From positions 624,271-688,270 of the forward strand of contig VZRS01002789.1 of the NCBI GenBank assembly GCA_013398055.1: a DNA stretch of 64,000 nucleotides. The letters run 5' to 3'. The stretch comes from Ifrita kowaldi (taxonomy: Eukaryota > Chordata > Aves > Passeriformes > Cinclosomatidae). Each line of letters begins with the position of its first letter. Position 1 is the first letter of the stretch. Made by a program: the position numbers and the translations under genes. The notes under the pieces are model-generated. The model was given only the letters and a program-made list of their open reading frames with translations. It made no database searches and was not told the origin of the DNA. Shown piece by piece: positions 34,001 to 47,375 of the stretch.

Positions 34001-37000
34001 TGAAAAGAGCAAATAATGCTTGACGGGGAGCAAATGTGTTAGACAAACTCTCCTACAACTACATATATTAGTACTTTTGGAGACCAGAGGGATTAATCCA
34101 CAGACGGTAAATTGTCTGACATTTATGCAAGCTGACAAGGTTTTTCAATCTTCAATTATTGTACTAAATAACTTCTTATTTCATGTGAGATTTCTGCCCC
34201 TGAACTTTCCTTTATGTCATTATTTGCTAGAGGACTGTTGTCAGCTTCAGGACTAAGGTGCTTTTGAGACTGAAAAATGCCATTTACAGCTACTGGTTGA
34301 AGGAGAGAAGATAAAATTAGAATCTGAGATGACTTCACTTGTTCAGGTGAAATCCCAAATCAGCCCTGGAGGCAGTTACTCTGGAACAAACTCGACCAAC
34401 AGAAAATGTTACTGAGCTGCTCTTCGATCACATTTTCACCACAGTCAGTACTGTAAACACCAAGCACACAGATGGCAGAGCATCAGTGTCAGCTGTGAAC
34501 ACTGCCTGCGAGCTATTGGAAACACTCATTTTCTCATTCCTCCTTCCACCCTGCTGCAACTCCGCTGCCTCAAAGCTGGCATAGGCTTGCAGGAGGGGAA
34601 ACAAGTTCACAGCACAAAGCCTAGGGAGCTTTAGTTTCAAAACACAGGGTGAGAGAAGGCTTGCTGCATTCTAAAGTCCAGGTCAAAACAGGATATAATT
34701 TCGCTCTTTTACTTGTGAAGAAGATAGCTCTTTGGGGAAACGCAGATTGGACAAACACTTTGTAAGACACAGCTGCAGTGAACTATAAGACAGTGAGTTC
34801 CCAGGGGCACTGGAGACAGTTCCACTTGGGAACCTCAGAGGACTAAAGGCAGCCTTGGGAGACGGGAGCTGCTAAGAGCTGCTGTTAACATGAACCACAA
34901 TCTTATATCTGTCATGAGGCTCTTCTGTTGTTCATATAGTAGGTGTCTTGCTGCTGTGTGCATTCTTCCCCTTGGGAATGAGCAGAATTGTTACCTATCT
35001 ATTTTAATTTGAAGTCACTTTGACATCAAAATTGACAAAGTACCCTTCAAAAGCCAATCTTATCACTTGCTGTCTGCAATGTTCTTTTCTCTCATCCCAC
35101 ATGGAAAAAACAGCATGGAATGCTTGTCCTGAAGCCTTACAAAAATAAACACTGCAGGTAGCACAACAGCGTTTTCTTGGTTAGCTAAAGGACTTCACAG
35201 CACAGAATACAAGCAGTAACAGGACTTAATCTTACTCAGTATAGAATACAAATAATGTCAGCCAAACTTTTATGAATCAAATCAAAATTAGCCTAGAGAC
35301 AGCAGTCTGTTAATCATCTTGCCAGTAAATTTACTTTTTGAACAGGAAATAAATCACTGTGGTAAGGGTATCATATTTTTTTTGCCATTTTTTGGTAAAT
35401 CTTTCATTTCCACAAAGGAATAGTTCGACTGTTGAAGATAAAACAAGTTTGCAGCAGGTGCAGCAGAATATATAGTGTGAGCTGACAGCCAAAGCTGCCT
35501 CTTTGGACAGATAAATGCACCTGAGCACAAGCAGCAATGCTGAAGTTCATTTAAGGATCCAGCGAAACAACTGACCAGAGACAGGGAGCAAAATCCACAA
35601 GGAAAAGTAGGCACCCATGAAATGCCCTTTCACAGCTCCACATGAGCTGTTCTGACATAAACGACCAGAACATCAGGGTACTTCCCGCACAGTTTTCTTT
35701 GCTTGGCAATGCATAGAAATGGCACTGGGGGTGACTCCTATCACCAAGCTTGTGCTCCATTGTTTGGCTGCCATTGACTGGCCTGAACTAATCAGCCACT
35801 GAACTCTAAGTATAAACATTAACTTGGCCTCTGCACAAAAATAAGTAATTAGATTGTCATATGTTCAGATGAGAGCTCTCCTATGGCATAATCAAGTAGA
35901 AAAGGATAAGATCAATTTTGATGCAATGCTACACAGTCTTCCCTGCTGTTGCTTCCTGTCATTCTTTTCTAGAAACATCTTATCCAGCATCTTTCGGAAG
36001 TGTCTATGTTTAGGGTATATTGCTTCCTTTTAAAGTCAGCATTTTGCTTTACTGAGGTCTTTTCCAGCATGAAAGGAAGGAGATGGAGCAAAGTTTCTCA
36101 CCACTACTAAGCAGAATCTATTATCTTTGCTCATTAGGGTTTTGAGGGAGGGTTTTGTTTGTTTGTTTATTTCCGTGAGACCATTCTTCTCAACCATACA
36201 GCCATAAATGAAACAGCCATACAGGTAGGACAACACACTGCACTTCTGAGACCAAAATAAGCAGCCAAAGGGGATTTATCTCATCCTGCAGAGGCTTTGT
36301 TGCTGGAGGAAAAAGCACAAATTTCAGTGTCTAGCTGTTATATTGAGGTTTTTTTGCAAAATGATCTTCCACATGCTATGGCTTGACTCATCTTTACTGC
36401 AGTGTGCTAGCAAAATGCTTACTGCTTTCAGCAAGAGTAAAGCTTATGCTGATGTAAACTTTTCAGATCAACTCATTAATCTAGCATCTGGAAGCCTGTT
36501 AATCAGAGCCACAAGGTTACTTTAATAGTCCCAGTGGCTTACAGTCCTCAGCAAGACTTTCCATTTTGTGAAGCGATTAGTTACTGTGTTACACAGAAGG
36601 GAAAAAAAAGCTGAAATTTGTTACCAATTGTGCTCTCAGCAGTCACCCAGTTATAAAGCAATGCACCTGGAAATCCCTTCTCTGAAGTGCAACACAATGA
36701 AGGCTCTAAGTTGCCTATTACAGTTCCCTTCGGCCCCAACTTGTGCTTAATTTTTAAGGATATTGAACAGGTCATTTGAGACACTGTTAGCAGTAATTTT
36801 AAAAATCTTCAGAGTTTTCATCTTGAATGCCAGCAGGCTTATTTGAGCCTGAGAAAGTAGTGAGATCACTTACAGTCTCCTGAGAATGGAAAAGCCCCAT
36901 GCATTTATGTTCATTCTTCCAAAGCTGCCTTTTGTATCAACCTTTGTTATGATTTAACTACAAGGCTAATCAAACCCAAGAAAAAGAAGACCAAAGGCTC

Positions 37001-38267
37001 TTTCTCGCTATTACTCTAGTATGATATATAAGGCAGTTGAAAGAAACAATGAAGAAATGTAGGCTGATTTTTCTGGAGCCAAGCTGCAATTAGGATTTGC
37101 AGGCTAATATAAACAAGACAGAGAAATTTAGTGCTATGCAAAGGAAATTTCCCCTGAAGACAGTTCCCAGATGCACTGGAGCTTTGTTATTATTTTTTTC
37201 GTTTGTCTTAGCAGGGATTCATTCCTGTCCTGGTCCAATGATTTCAGGGATACCTCCAGACACCTTGTTGCCATAGGGCACAAGCCATCTCAAAAACCAC
37301 CAGCATTTCTTCACCTTTCCATCTGGTTATAGACATATATTTTAGGTGATGGAGAAAGCATATTCCTAACTCTTGCAAATTAGTACCACAAGAATGGCTT
37401 ATCCTGAGAAAAACCCAGCACTGACGAGAAAAAAAAAAGTAATAATGGAACACATTCTTGTAAATCTTTCCTAACAAAAAAAAAGTCTTAAGCCCAATCC
37501 ACAGCCATTCCAAAGCAATGTATCTCCTGAGACCTGTGCTTGGTTCTCCCAAAGATATTGTCACCAGTTTTGCATTGAGCCTTTTTATTTTCTGACAATT
37601 CAGGCCCTTTAAGCAAGGAACATTATTCAGAAAACAACTGAATAAATTCTGATTACATTCCTTTGCATCATCACTTTGTACTTTCTGTCCCCCCCGGCTA
37701 CTTGTGCCTGCCCCTCAGAGAAAATCCTTTGCCATACAGCAGTGACACTTGGCAAATGTTTTGGAGAGGAAAGCAAGACCGTGGGAAAATTATAGTATTC
37801 TTAAGAAGTAGAAATAAGCACTGGTTAGAAAATGTTTTTATGAAAAATTAAGACATTTTAGGTGCAAAAATGCATTTTTTATTAGATGACCTAATGTTGC
37901 CTTTACTCTAGCACTCTTCTCTTTGAGGAGAAAATCCTCCAAACCTCTTCTTCATCAGAAATCATGAAAATTACTTGTCATCTTGTGAATTTTATTTGTA
38001 ACTATCAGGATTTTATCTGTAACTTAACAGTTTTTGGGGAATGCACCAGAATAATTTCTTAAACTGTACTATGGTTGTGTGTAGTGCTCTATACCAGATC
38101 AAATTCACTTCTAAATATGAAATTAATCTGGAAAAGAAGTACAGAGTGGAACTCAGCCAAAATAGAAAAGGGAAGGTACATCTAGGAGACCTTTGCATGG
38201 GGCAAAAAAAAAAAAGAAAAAAAATAGAGGGAAAATATACCATAAATAATTTGTAAGCCTTATATCA
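31066..38267. other. Unique AT-rich sequence, no gene seen
   Basis: About 7.2 kb without a recognised repeat or coding pattern. A 138-codon frame at 32731-33147 passes through T/A-rich low-complexity sequence near 32900-32950 and has no known motif. A block at 37040-37200 is rich in homeobox-, SOX- and octamer-like words and is raised as a finding. An A-rich tract lies at 38204-38224. Confidence 0.6.
38204..38224. repeat. A-rich tract
   Basis: Twelve A residues, a G and eight more A residues. It lies about 45 bases from the 3' end of the next CR1 copy but does not form part of it. Confidence 0.8.
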
Positions 38268-38640
38268 CATAATCACAGAATTGCTAGGCTTCAAAGGGAC
38301 CTCTCTAGATCTTCCAGTCCAATCACTCTGTCAAGGCAGGGTCATGTGCAGTAGGTGACACAGAAACGAGTCCAGATGGGTTTAGAACCTCTCCAGAGAG
38401 CCTCCCTGGGCAGCCTGTTCCAGTGCTCTGCCATCCTCAGTGTAAAGAATTTCTTCTTCATGCTGAGGTAGAACTTCTTGGGTTTTAGTTTATGGCCATT
38501 GCTCCTTGTCCCATTGCTGGGCACCACCAAAAAGAGTCTGGCACCGTCCTCTTGGCACCTGACTTTGAGATATTTATATGCATTGATGAGATCCCCTCTC
38601 AGTCCGCTCTTGTCTAGATTAAACATGATCAGCAAGTAAT
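38268..38640 (-). mobile_element. CR1 LINE 3' fragment
   Basis: The plus strand starts CATAATCACAGAATTGCTAGGCTTCAAAGGGACCTC, a decayed complement of the CR1 3' end. The blocks CTCCCTGGGCAGCCTGTTCCAGTGCTCTGCC and GTAAAGAATTTCTTCTTCATGC follow, then TTGTCCCATTGCTGGGCACC and GATGAGATCCCCTCTCAG. A 97-codon minus frame (38342-38635) preserves part of the reverse-transcriptase C-terminal region (GDLINAYKYLK-like, then N-G-T-R-S-N-G-H-K-L). It is 5'-truncated. Confidence 0.9.
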
Positions 38641-40271
38641 ATTGAGTTATTTGTCTTTCTCTTTTAGAAAATGAAATATGGCCATTTGTCCTATTAAGGA
38701 TTGCCTATAAATCACAGGTACTTAGTCTTCCAGGGAACATTTCAACTCCTTTCCACTAACTGTACTAAATATGAGTTGGAGGATTTTTTAAGGCCTAAAG
38801 GCCTCATAGTGATTGACAGAAGAAGTGTAGTCTTTCCACCTATCCTGAGACTTTTATAACACTGTCATGAACATGTGAACCAGTCACCTCAAACTATGTC
38901 CTGTTAAAATAACTGGGAAGAAGTCAGACACATGTGACTGGTTTTAGGGCAAAATTAATCTCACCCTATGATTTGCAGTTACTCTCCACTGAGTATGAAG
39001 GAAGCCAAGAAAACTAGCTTCAACAATGTATATGGCTACATGTCAAATGAACCCCTGTAAGTTTGTCCAGTGAGATCAGCAAATTACTTCAAAATCTGTA
39101 CTGAGATTAATGGAGACGGGTAATATTTCTACTGTTGTATAGGGAGTGTATGAGCAGAGTATTACATTATATGGTCAAAAATTCCTGGAAGGTTACTGGG
39201 TTTTATTAAAATCTAGAGGACAATAATCCATTTTGCATCAGCCTCTTCCTTCATTTGCTTCATATACATTGCAACATAATGCCATTTAATGCAATCCCAG
39301 GCATGGTGTTTCCTGCCTCATTTATCTCCCTGTGGTGTTGTTCTTTCTTTGTTATAACATATTATGGACAAATAGTGGTTAGAGAGGCCTTCACAGCTAC
39401 CCAGAAACACATACAGAGACTGGAGTGTGTCTTGCACATAACTAGCAGCAGAGCAGGACTGTCATCCTTCATGTCTGACAGTTTAGACTGAGGAACTCAA
39501 GTCTTGATCCGAACACCTGCCAAAGGCAAGAGATTTGACAAGACCCACATAGGAGATAGGGGAAAATACACAGAAGGGACATTTCCCTGCCATTTCAGAT
39601 GTCTTCTTTCTAGGCAGTTCAACCAAGAATTCGTACCTCATTTGGAGGAAGCCCTCATGTGCCTTTGGGTGGCAAAATCTAAACTGCTGAGTCACAGAGA
39701 AATAACTTTCCACAAACTTCCTCCGGTTACTTACCCAGTGCAGCCTATGGAATAAGGTACCGGCTGTAATCCCCTCCTCTCCATGTGAGTGTCTGGGTGT
39801 TGAAACCCAGGTAGTCCCAGGTCATGTAGTTTTATATCCTGTAGTTTATAGCTTCCAACCCCATTCTGCAGTACTTTTACAGAAGTAAATCAAAAGGAGC
39901 TCTGCAGTTATAGCACACACAACCAAAACATGAGGTCAATTCCATGCCCCACTTCAGCTTTTCCCACAGATTTTTAGTGGAAAAATACCTGGCCTAGTTC
40001 TATTGTAGTAAACAAGTCTTATTTTCTGTAATTGTGTTTGGTGCAATTTTTTAATAGATTGCAAGCCATATTCTTGTGTGTACTGAGCCATTAATGTGTT
40101 CAACTTTTGGTTTTAGTACTCTACAGTCATAACAGATGTTTAGAAAATTGTGTTCATAGGGTTGGATCTGTTGCATCTGCTTCTTCTGAGACATGGTGCC
40201 TTTCTAGCTCATTGCACTCTCTGTAAATTAAAAATAAGCCAAAAAAATCTGGACTTGTCCTTGATATTAAT

Positions 40272-40301
40272 GAGGAAAAAAAGGGAAAAAAAGAAAGAAA
40301 A
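40272..40301. repeat. Purine (A/G) tract
   Basis: Thirty consecutive purines, mostly A with short G runs. It is a simple low-complexity tract. Confidence 0.85.
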
Positions 40302-43159
40302 TTACAATTATGTGTACTTATAGGAACTTATTTGTAAACCAGAACAAAAACCAAACTGAAAAAGTTTATTGGGCTCTCTGAATGACCATTGTTCATCTCT
40401 GTCAGTTGACTAAAACCACCATCTAAATAAAGAAAAAAAATATTATTAAGTACTGGTTGGAATTAACCTTATCAAACAACAATTATGACAGGAAGCAGGG
40501 TAGCAAAGACAGCATCAGCAGCCAGCAGCCGTGGGCTGCCTTCTCTTCAGCCTCTCCTATGGCTTTGAACTCTGTAGCAAGGGCAGTAGGACAACCCTTC
40601 CCACTCCTGCTGCTGAACAACTTACTTTGATATCACTTGATTTATAAAAGAGCTAGCTGTTATATTACTGCTGCCTATCCTGCAATCAAATTCCACATAT
40701 AGATGTTTCTAGCTCCCTAGTTTTTCATTTTCAGACAAGTTTGCCCTGAAGACAAAGGAGAACAAGGATCCTGCTGTCTTAACTTGGGTTTGCTCTGTTC
40801 AAATGGGCTGTGCTATAGGCTGTTCTCGTGCAGCTAAAAGCATATCAGCAGTCAGCCACAATTCTCTGACCATGTGGAAACCATATATCGGAGAAACTTT
40901 CACTTCTCCGTGTCCCAGATCTCCCCAGAATTTTGCTGGGCGAGGAGACTTAACTTGGTACGCCATTTCCAAACTGCTCACCCTGAATCTTCAAGTTATG
41001 CCCTCTTGGCTTTAATTTATTCCATGTAATGTGGGGCACCTAAGATGCTGACATTCCAGCTTGCCCTTTGAAGGTACCCAGCTCTCACTGTTGGCTGTGG
41101 TCCAAGGCACTTTTTAAGTAGCTTTGTGTTTATATATTGGGGAAAGAAGAGGATGTGATCATTGTTCTGTAGGTAAAAGCAAACAAGATGGGATTTAGAT
41201 GGGAAATATCACAGTCAAAATATATACAACAGTTGTGTCTCAAGAAATATTTAATGGTGGATTTTTAGTTTCAGAAATATGAGGTTGTTGCAGATTCATT
41301 CCATCTAGATTATAAATGTTAGGTATCTGATATAAAATATTTATGTATACTTGTTCTACAACATTTGAGAATCAAAGGCAGCTTTATGGAACAATTCTTT
41401 CTACCATCAAAGAAACCTTCCTTAAAATGCGATGGGTTGGTCTCTGGAGCTCACTTTACCTTTCTTTTCTCTCACTTGTCTACAAAGAAAGCTGGTGAAA
41501 GATGCTTAGTTGCCCATATATGTATTTCCTCTCATTTCAGAAACCCTAGAATACATAAGATGTCCATAAGGAACTGGCAGTTACGGCATGGGACCTGCAA
41601 GTTCTTCTGACACAGTAGAGGGTGACCAGGTGGAATATCTTAAATCACCTCTAATCACAGAAAATACTTTGTATGTGGGCAGCTGAGCCCACCCTAGATG
41701 AACAATTAGCATGGACTAGACTTTAGATGGCTAAATTTGGGTGAAGTTAATCCTGACACCCGTGCTCAGTTTAGGTGTCTTGGACTGGACTTCGTTGCTC
41801 ACACAAAGTAGTATCTTTTGAGATGTTTTAGAGTATACTGTCTGGATACCAGCTGCTACTCCAGCACAGAGGTCTAACATAGGTCCTGCATCATATCTGC
41901 CAACCAACATATCCAAGTACACCCGATACCTCTGTGTTGGCAACTAACCCAAGTCAATGTCTGCCTTGTCTCGGTTCTGTGGAGTCAATCTTCTATTATT
42001 CGGGCCTACAGAATTTGGCTCTGTTTCAAGGAGAAGTAGCCAGGTGTAAAATCTAGACAAAATCTAATGACAGATCTTTTAAATTCACTTAGGAGCTTCT
42101 ATATCCAAGCATGTAACTGTGCTAACATCTATGGGATGCCACTGGACTTGGACAGGAAAATAATCTCAGATCCCTTGCAAATGCCAAGCCCCATTTCAAA
42201 AATGGAGGCAAGAGCACAGGTGTGAGAGGTGACTACCTATTTCCCAGATGGAAATTTAGTAGAGAAGGAGGACACTTGACAAATTAGTACATTAATATTT
42301 TGCCTTTGGAAATAAGGGGAAAGAAGTATCTGACTGTGATGAGATAAAGATGAGTGGCTTTTTTTTAAAGTAAGAATAATTTATAGCAGAAAGAGGAATG
42401 AACTATGGCACAAAGAGACAGTTTCCACAAGGATCAACTTCCAACTTTGTTTTCATTGTTTACCAGGGTTCAAATGCCTTTTTTTCTGAATTTTTTACAG
42501 CATTAGAGACATCTAGTGGCTGAAAAGCATAAAAGAAGGACATATTCTGACAGGTCCTACTCCACCCTGAAATATAAGGGAAAAAAATGGGCCAGTTGTC
42601 CAGTCCAGTAAAGCTGAGGTAAACGAAACCACTTTTCCTTTTGCTTTTGCATCTCCCAAAATACGGAGATGGGAAAAGAGGATAGAGGTGAGTGAATGAT
42701 GGTACAAGCTACATGGGGGCATCGGAAGGAGAAAGCACTGAGAGACGCTGGTATCTTAGACTAGAAGATAAAGCAACTCAATGGAGCCATGTAAAATGTA
42801 AGCATAAATCTCACTCAGTTCCTGTCCTGAGTCTCACGCAAAACAAATTTTTTTTGTTTTATTTTTTTGCAGCCCTTGCAATTGCCAACATAGAACATGA
42901 CTGGAAGTTTATCCCAGGTCATCAGCTGTTGCATGGAAATCAAAGTGGTTTCTTGAAAAGCCAAGTAGAAAATCTCCTGTCTACTGCTGAGAAAATCACC
43001 CTTAGCTGAAAAGTGAAAAAATCATAATAGGCTGGAATTCAGCACTTGGCTGGGAAAAATAGGATAATTTGCTACCTGCTGCAATTCTGTTGAAACCAAG
43101 GAGTTATACAGCAGATAAATTTGGTCCAGTGTATTCCAATAACACAAAGGTTCTTGCTT

Positions 43160-43192
43160 AAAAAAAAAAACAACAAAAAAACCAAAACAAAA
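43160..43192. repeat. A-rich tract with CAA/CAAAA units
   Basis: A run of A broken by single C residues. It resembles a decayed poly-A tail, but no element can be traced beside it. Confidence 0.75.
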
Positions 43193-44035
43193 TAGCATAT
43201 CATATTGTTTAAATGTTGATTTCAATCATGAGTAGTTAAAAGTTTCTCCCCAAAATTGTCTTCCATTCCAGTGCACTTGAAAACCTGATTACTAAGGGAA
43301 ACCAGGGTTCACAGAGATGTGGTGCGCACCTACATCTTATCCCTAAAAAGACAAGGGGCATTGGGATATATGCAGTGTAGATGAAATCTACAGACTCTTC
43401 AGGCAGTTTTGCTATTTAGAGCATCGGTATGTATGGAGATTGTATAGAAAATGAGATAGCTCATAAATATTAGCACATATTTCTGTACATTTTCCTTTAG
43501 GCAGTTACAGCCAATCCATTTGGAATGAGATAGAATGTCTTTTCTGTTATATTGTGTATGAGTAGCACAAACGTATCTATGGATCATCACAGAAGGTGGA
43601 TGTGTTTTTCTGACTTGCAATGCTTTGTTGCTTGGTGTAGGCTAGGTGCACATTTTCCTTGATACTTCATCCTGGGGAATTTGCCACGCTTTGGGAAGAA
43701 AAGACAAAGGCACTTTTCCAAAGAGTACCTGAGGATCCTGAGCCAGAAAAAACCTCTGCGTTTCTGGGTAAGGCATGAAAGACACAGAAGAGGAGACACC
43801 CCAAAATGAGGGAAACTGCAGTACCCACAGAAAATAGGAAACCATGGAAAAGTTCGGGAGAAAATAGCCCTGTCAAGATGTGGAGGAGACATAAAGCAAG
43901 AGACTTTTCATGGGTCATTCTCATAGCTTGTTCCAAAATAAAACCTAGCACTGAGGATTCCAAGCCCTCCATGGGATGTCCTTGGTGTGCTCTGCTTCAG
44001 GGTACAGTGAGGGTGGATGCACTTTCTGAGTATTC

Positions 44036-44150
44036 ATAGAATGACAGAATCACAGAATGGCCTGGGTTGGAAGGGACCTTAAAGATCATCTAGTCCCAGC
44101 CTCTCTGCCACCAGCAGGGATGCCACTGACTAGATCAGGCTGTGTGTCAG
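44036..44150 (-). mobile_element. Short CR1 LINE 3' end
   Basis: The plus strand reads CATAGAATGACAGAATCACAGAATGGCCTGGG, then TTGGAAGGGACCTTAAAGATCATCTAGTCCCAGCC and GGGATGCCACTGACTAGATCAGG. This is a clear CR1 3' terminus with several terminal 8-base repeats. Only about 115 bases remain, a heavily 5'-truncated insertion. It is among the better preserved copies here. Confidence 0.92.
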
Positions 44151-46484
44151 GAATTGTACACAACCTGGTTCTGCCCAGTGTATTACAAAGCAGAATGAGC
44201 CCATGGCAGAATGGATTGGCACAGCCCACTTTCACCAGCATAAGCAAGCAAGGAAGTCTGAAACCTGATCTCTTTCATACTCTCTGATTAAGCTTTAGGC
44301 ATGCACATTATCTGTACTTTCCAAAAAACAGAAAATAAAATTGCCCTTGGCAGTTTTTTTTCTTCTTCCTCAGGCCTGCCATGCCAAGTCAAGCCTGTAA
44401 ACCCACATACAAACTGCAGAGTGATTTAATACAATGAGTCTACAAATGAATAATAATTTCCAAGTTTTTGAATTAATGAAAAGTATAACAGGCTTTTTCC
44501 TAGCCCAATTACTTGGTGTATTATTTTTTTGATGGAACATTCTGTTTCATCTACCCAAATTATCCTCTAATTGTCACAGTCTGGTTACATATAAGCATTT
44601 GGTCCAGGTTATCAAAAGCCACATATCAGGTATCTATTCACTCCACAGACCAGCCTTCCAGTGACAAAAATGCAGTGACCCTCATTGAGAGAGTGTTAAA
44701 AAATCTCTGGTTCGGGCATCACCATGGATGTCTCAATCTGCTTCTTCCTTTTTTGTTCCGAAATGCATCCATGTTCCTGTCAATACTATCACTGCCTCTC
44801 CACAATAACCATTATGTTCTCTCATGTCAGTTATCCAGAACACCTGCTAAGCTGACCCATCATACAGTAACTATGAGTCACTTACATCCTTTTTTTTTTG
44901 GCTGGTAACCAAGACGCTCCAATTGATTTTTTTTTTTTTTTTACTAATTCCCGGCAAGATCAATGCACAACTGAAATGCAGTGCCACATGGCTCTCTTCA
45001 TCACGAATCAGATAGCTGGCTGCAGCACCAGGAGACACAAGGGCAGACAACAAAGAATAGGTGGAACTGGAGATAAGGTACATATTGCGCTGCAAAATGT
45101 ATCCATCAGCCAAATGGGTTTGAGTTTACTGCACACCGCTGTCTCCTCCAAACCAATGATCTCATTTTCTGTAGGGATCATATCACTGTTCAGGTACCAA
45201 ACAGTTTATTTTCTGTGCTGGTCTGTACCTGTGTAAGGGCTTATCTCAGTTATCTATATCTGGGGACACAATTTGACCATATATAAGCAGAAACTTGCAG
45301 ATACATGATGCAACATAACAAGGTACCTTACCCCTTATCTTGATCTCTTGGTAATAGCTCCCTGTCTTTCGTCTCTTCAGTGGCTTCACTTTATCTGTTG
45401 TTCTTTGAATCTGCCTAAGGTACTGCAGGGAATAGAATCAACCCTTTACTGTCTGATTTAAGTAAGTGACAAAACTGCAAAGAGAAGATGATAACCTTGA
45501 TTATTCCTATGTTAAAAAAAGAAATAAACAGGATGAGCATACAGTTTCAAGCACTGATGCATGATTATCCTTCCCAGCTAACTGCTGGTAGGATCTTTGG
45601 CATAGTCATGACCAAAGTCCATGCTCCAAGACCATCCCTTGTATCAGTGAGGGATGGCACAGACTGACCAAATAACAGTTTTCACTTACTTGAATGTATG
45701 GAAACGGTCATGTCTCTAGGAGAAAGCATTAAGTCACGTGGTGTGTCTCACTGTGCTGCTGAGCCAGTCTGACTTATTTCATCTGTTAAACCCAGTGAGT
45801 GCTACTATCAGTCCTGCTCAATCAAACAGTCTCTCACTAGCCTGCCAGAACTCTCAAACAGAGCTAATCATAACCTCTAAGGGTTTTTTCATTTCAACTT
45901 TAGGGCCCAAGGATTCCTTATCATTCATAACCGTATTTACTTCTTCTGATTATTTGTTCAACATCCCAAATAACAGGAGTAGCCATATAAATAGATTGAT
46001 CACTTTTGACAATATTGGCATGTCTCCAGTGTCTTACTTTCAAAATCCACCCCTGTAGAGAGACTTGAAGAGAGACTGCACAATGGTTTTTTGCTGGTTT
46101 TTGCAACAAAGAAGCAGCTTGAATATGCTGACTGTATTACAAAGCTTTTCATTTGCTCTGGTTTTCTTTTAAAATAAGAGGACATAAATCATAAAATCAC
46201 CCACATCCCCTCACTGAATGGTTAGCTCCAGGAAACATATTCATTTGTAGTTCATTGACTACCACACAGCTATTAGTTTTGCCCTCAGCAAAATTAGCTA
46301 TAAGATCAAGCCTTGTTTCAAACAATCGGTAAGTCAAGCAGGCTTGTATAAAAAAAATTCCCATTTCCACTGGTATGGAAACAGTACTTTTGGCAAGATT
46401 TTGGTATTCCATGTGTCTGCCTAAAAAATCTATGCCAAAATCTTAGCCATAACTTTGCCCACCCTTAGTAACTGTGTTGCTCCA
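44151..46484. other. Unique AT-rich sequence, no gene seen
   Basis: No repeat family or coding pattern is recognised. Contains T runs at 44889-44899 and 44927-44942. Open frames reach 131 codons (44513-44908, plus) without recognisable motifs. Confidence 0.6.
44927..44942. repeat. Poly-T run (16 bases)
   Basis: A homopolymer of 16 T residues, the longest in the window. Confidence 0.9.
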
Positions 46485-47104
46485 AGTCATAGAATCATTT
46501 AGGTTAGAAAACACATCTAAGAACATTGAGTCCGACTGCTAATCCAGCAACTGCCAAGTTACCAGTGAAATATATCACTAAATGCCACATCTACACCTCT
46601 TTTAAACATTTTCAGGGATGGTAACTCAACCCACTGTTCCAGTGCTGAACAGCCTTTTTGTGTGAAGAAATTTTCCCTAGTATCCAATCTAATGCCCCTC
46701 CCCGGCATAACCTGAGACCATTTCCCCTTGTTGTATCACTTGTTACCTGGGAGAAGAGACCGACCCCCACCTGGCTGCACCCTCCTTTCAGGCAGTTGCA
46801 GAGAGCAATAAGGTCCACCCTGAGCCTCCTTTACTCCACGTGAAACAACCCCAGCTCCCTCAGCTGTTCCTCATCAGCTCTGTGCTCCAGACCCTTCCCC
46901 AGCTCTGTTGCCCTTCTCTGGACACGCTCCAGTCCCTCAATGGCCTTCTTGTAATGAGGGGCCCAAAACTGAACACAGGATTGGAGGTGTGACCTCACCA
47001 GTGCCGAGTACAGGGGGACAATCACTGCCCTGGTCCTGCTGGCCACACCATTGCTGATACAGGCCAGGATGCCATTGGCCTTCTTGGCCAGCTGGGCACT
47101 CTGC
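46485..47104 (-). mobile_element. CR1 LINE 3' fragment carrying reverse-transcriptase tail
   Basis: The plus strand starts AAGTCATAGAATCATTTAGGTTAG, a decayed CR1 3' end. It runs through CCACTGTTCCAGTGCTGAACAGCC, CCATTTCCCCTTGTTGTATCACTTGTTACC and GGTCCACCCTGAGCCTCCTTTA. The coding remnant at 46831-47112 follows. This is the copy with the most protein information left. The non-coding part differs from the other subfamilies, for example TTACCTGGGAGAAGAGACCGACCCCCACCTGGC. Confidence 0.92.
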
Positions 47105-47112
47105 TGGCTCAT
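46831..47112 (-). pseudogene. CR1 ORF2 reverse-transcriptase C-terminal remnant
   Basis: A 93-codon open frame on the minus strand matches the last part of the CR1 LINE polyprotein (endonuclease/reverse transcriptase). Recognisable signatures in order are SQQSAQLAKKANGILACISN, then VIVPLYSALVR, CVQFWAPHYKKAIEGLERVQ, RRATELGKGLEHR and LRELGLF. The complete frame is many hundreds of residues long. Here the endonuclease domain, the polymerase catalytic core and the start are absent, so it cannot act. The frame seems unbroken over this stretch. It belongs to the retrotransposon at 46485-47375 and is not a host gene. Confidence 0.88.
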
Positions 47113-47375
47113 GTTCAGCCACTGCTGACTAGTACTCTCAGCCTTCCTGGACTTCTTTGCCTCTCAGGGCTACCTCCCAAAGAACACTCTTAACCAGTCT
47201 CCTAAATAGGCCAAAATTTGCCCCCTGTAAGTCCAAGGCTGCAGTTCTTCTCATCCCCCTCTTTATTTGAGGATCGATAACTCCCACATTTCATGATCAC
47301 TGCACCCAAGACAATTCAAGTCATCACATCACCCACCAGTCCTTCTCTGTCCACAAACAACAGCTGTGTCAGGAA
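47105..47375 (-). mobile_element. CR1-associated repeat segment, deleted
   Basis: It continues directly from the CR1 copy. The plus-strand text AACACTCTTAACCAGTCTCCTAAATAGGCCAAAATTTG, TTTCATGATCACTGCACCCAAGAC and CACATCACCCACCAGTCCTTCTCTGTCCACAAACAACAG is a segment I know as a dispersed bird repeat, usually in the same orientation next to CR1. The expected stretch between AAACAACAG and CTGTGTCAGGAA appears deleted. I treat it as the upstream part of the same or a nested element; the join is not proven. Confidence 0.6.

Larger units (their letters stand above)
38641..44035. other. Unique AT-rich sequence, no gene seen
   Basis: No repeat family or coding pattern is recognised over 5.4 kb. Low-complexity tracts are the purine run at 40272-40301 and the A-rich run at 43160-43192. 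Overlapping minus frames of 101, 101 and 67 codons at 43587-43972 use three phases of the same DNA, which argues against coding. Confidence 0.6.

Noticed and set aside
43587..43972. Three overlapping minus frames as a gene
   Set aside because: They use different phases of the same bases, and none has a recognisable motif.
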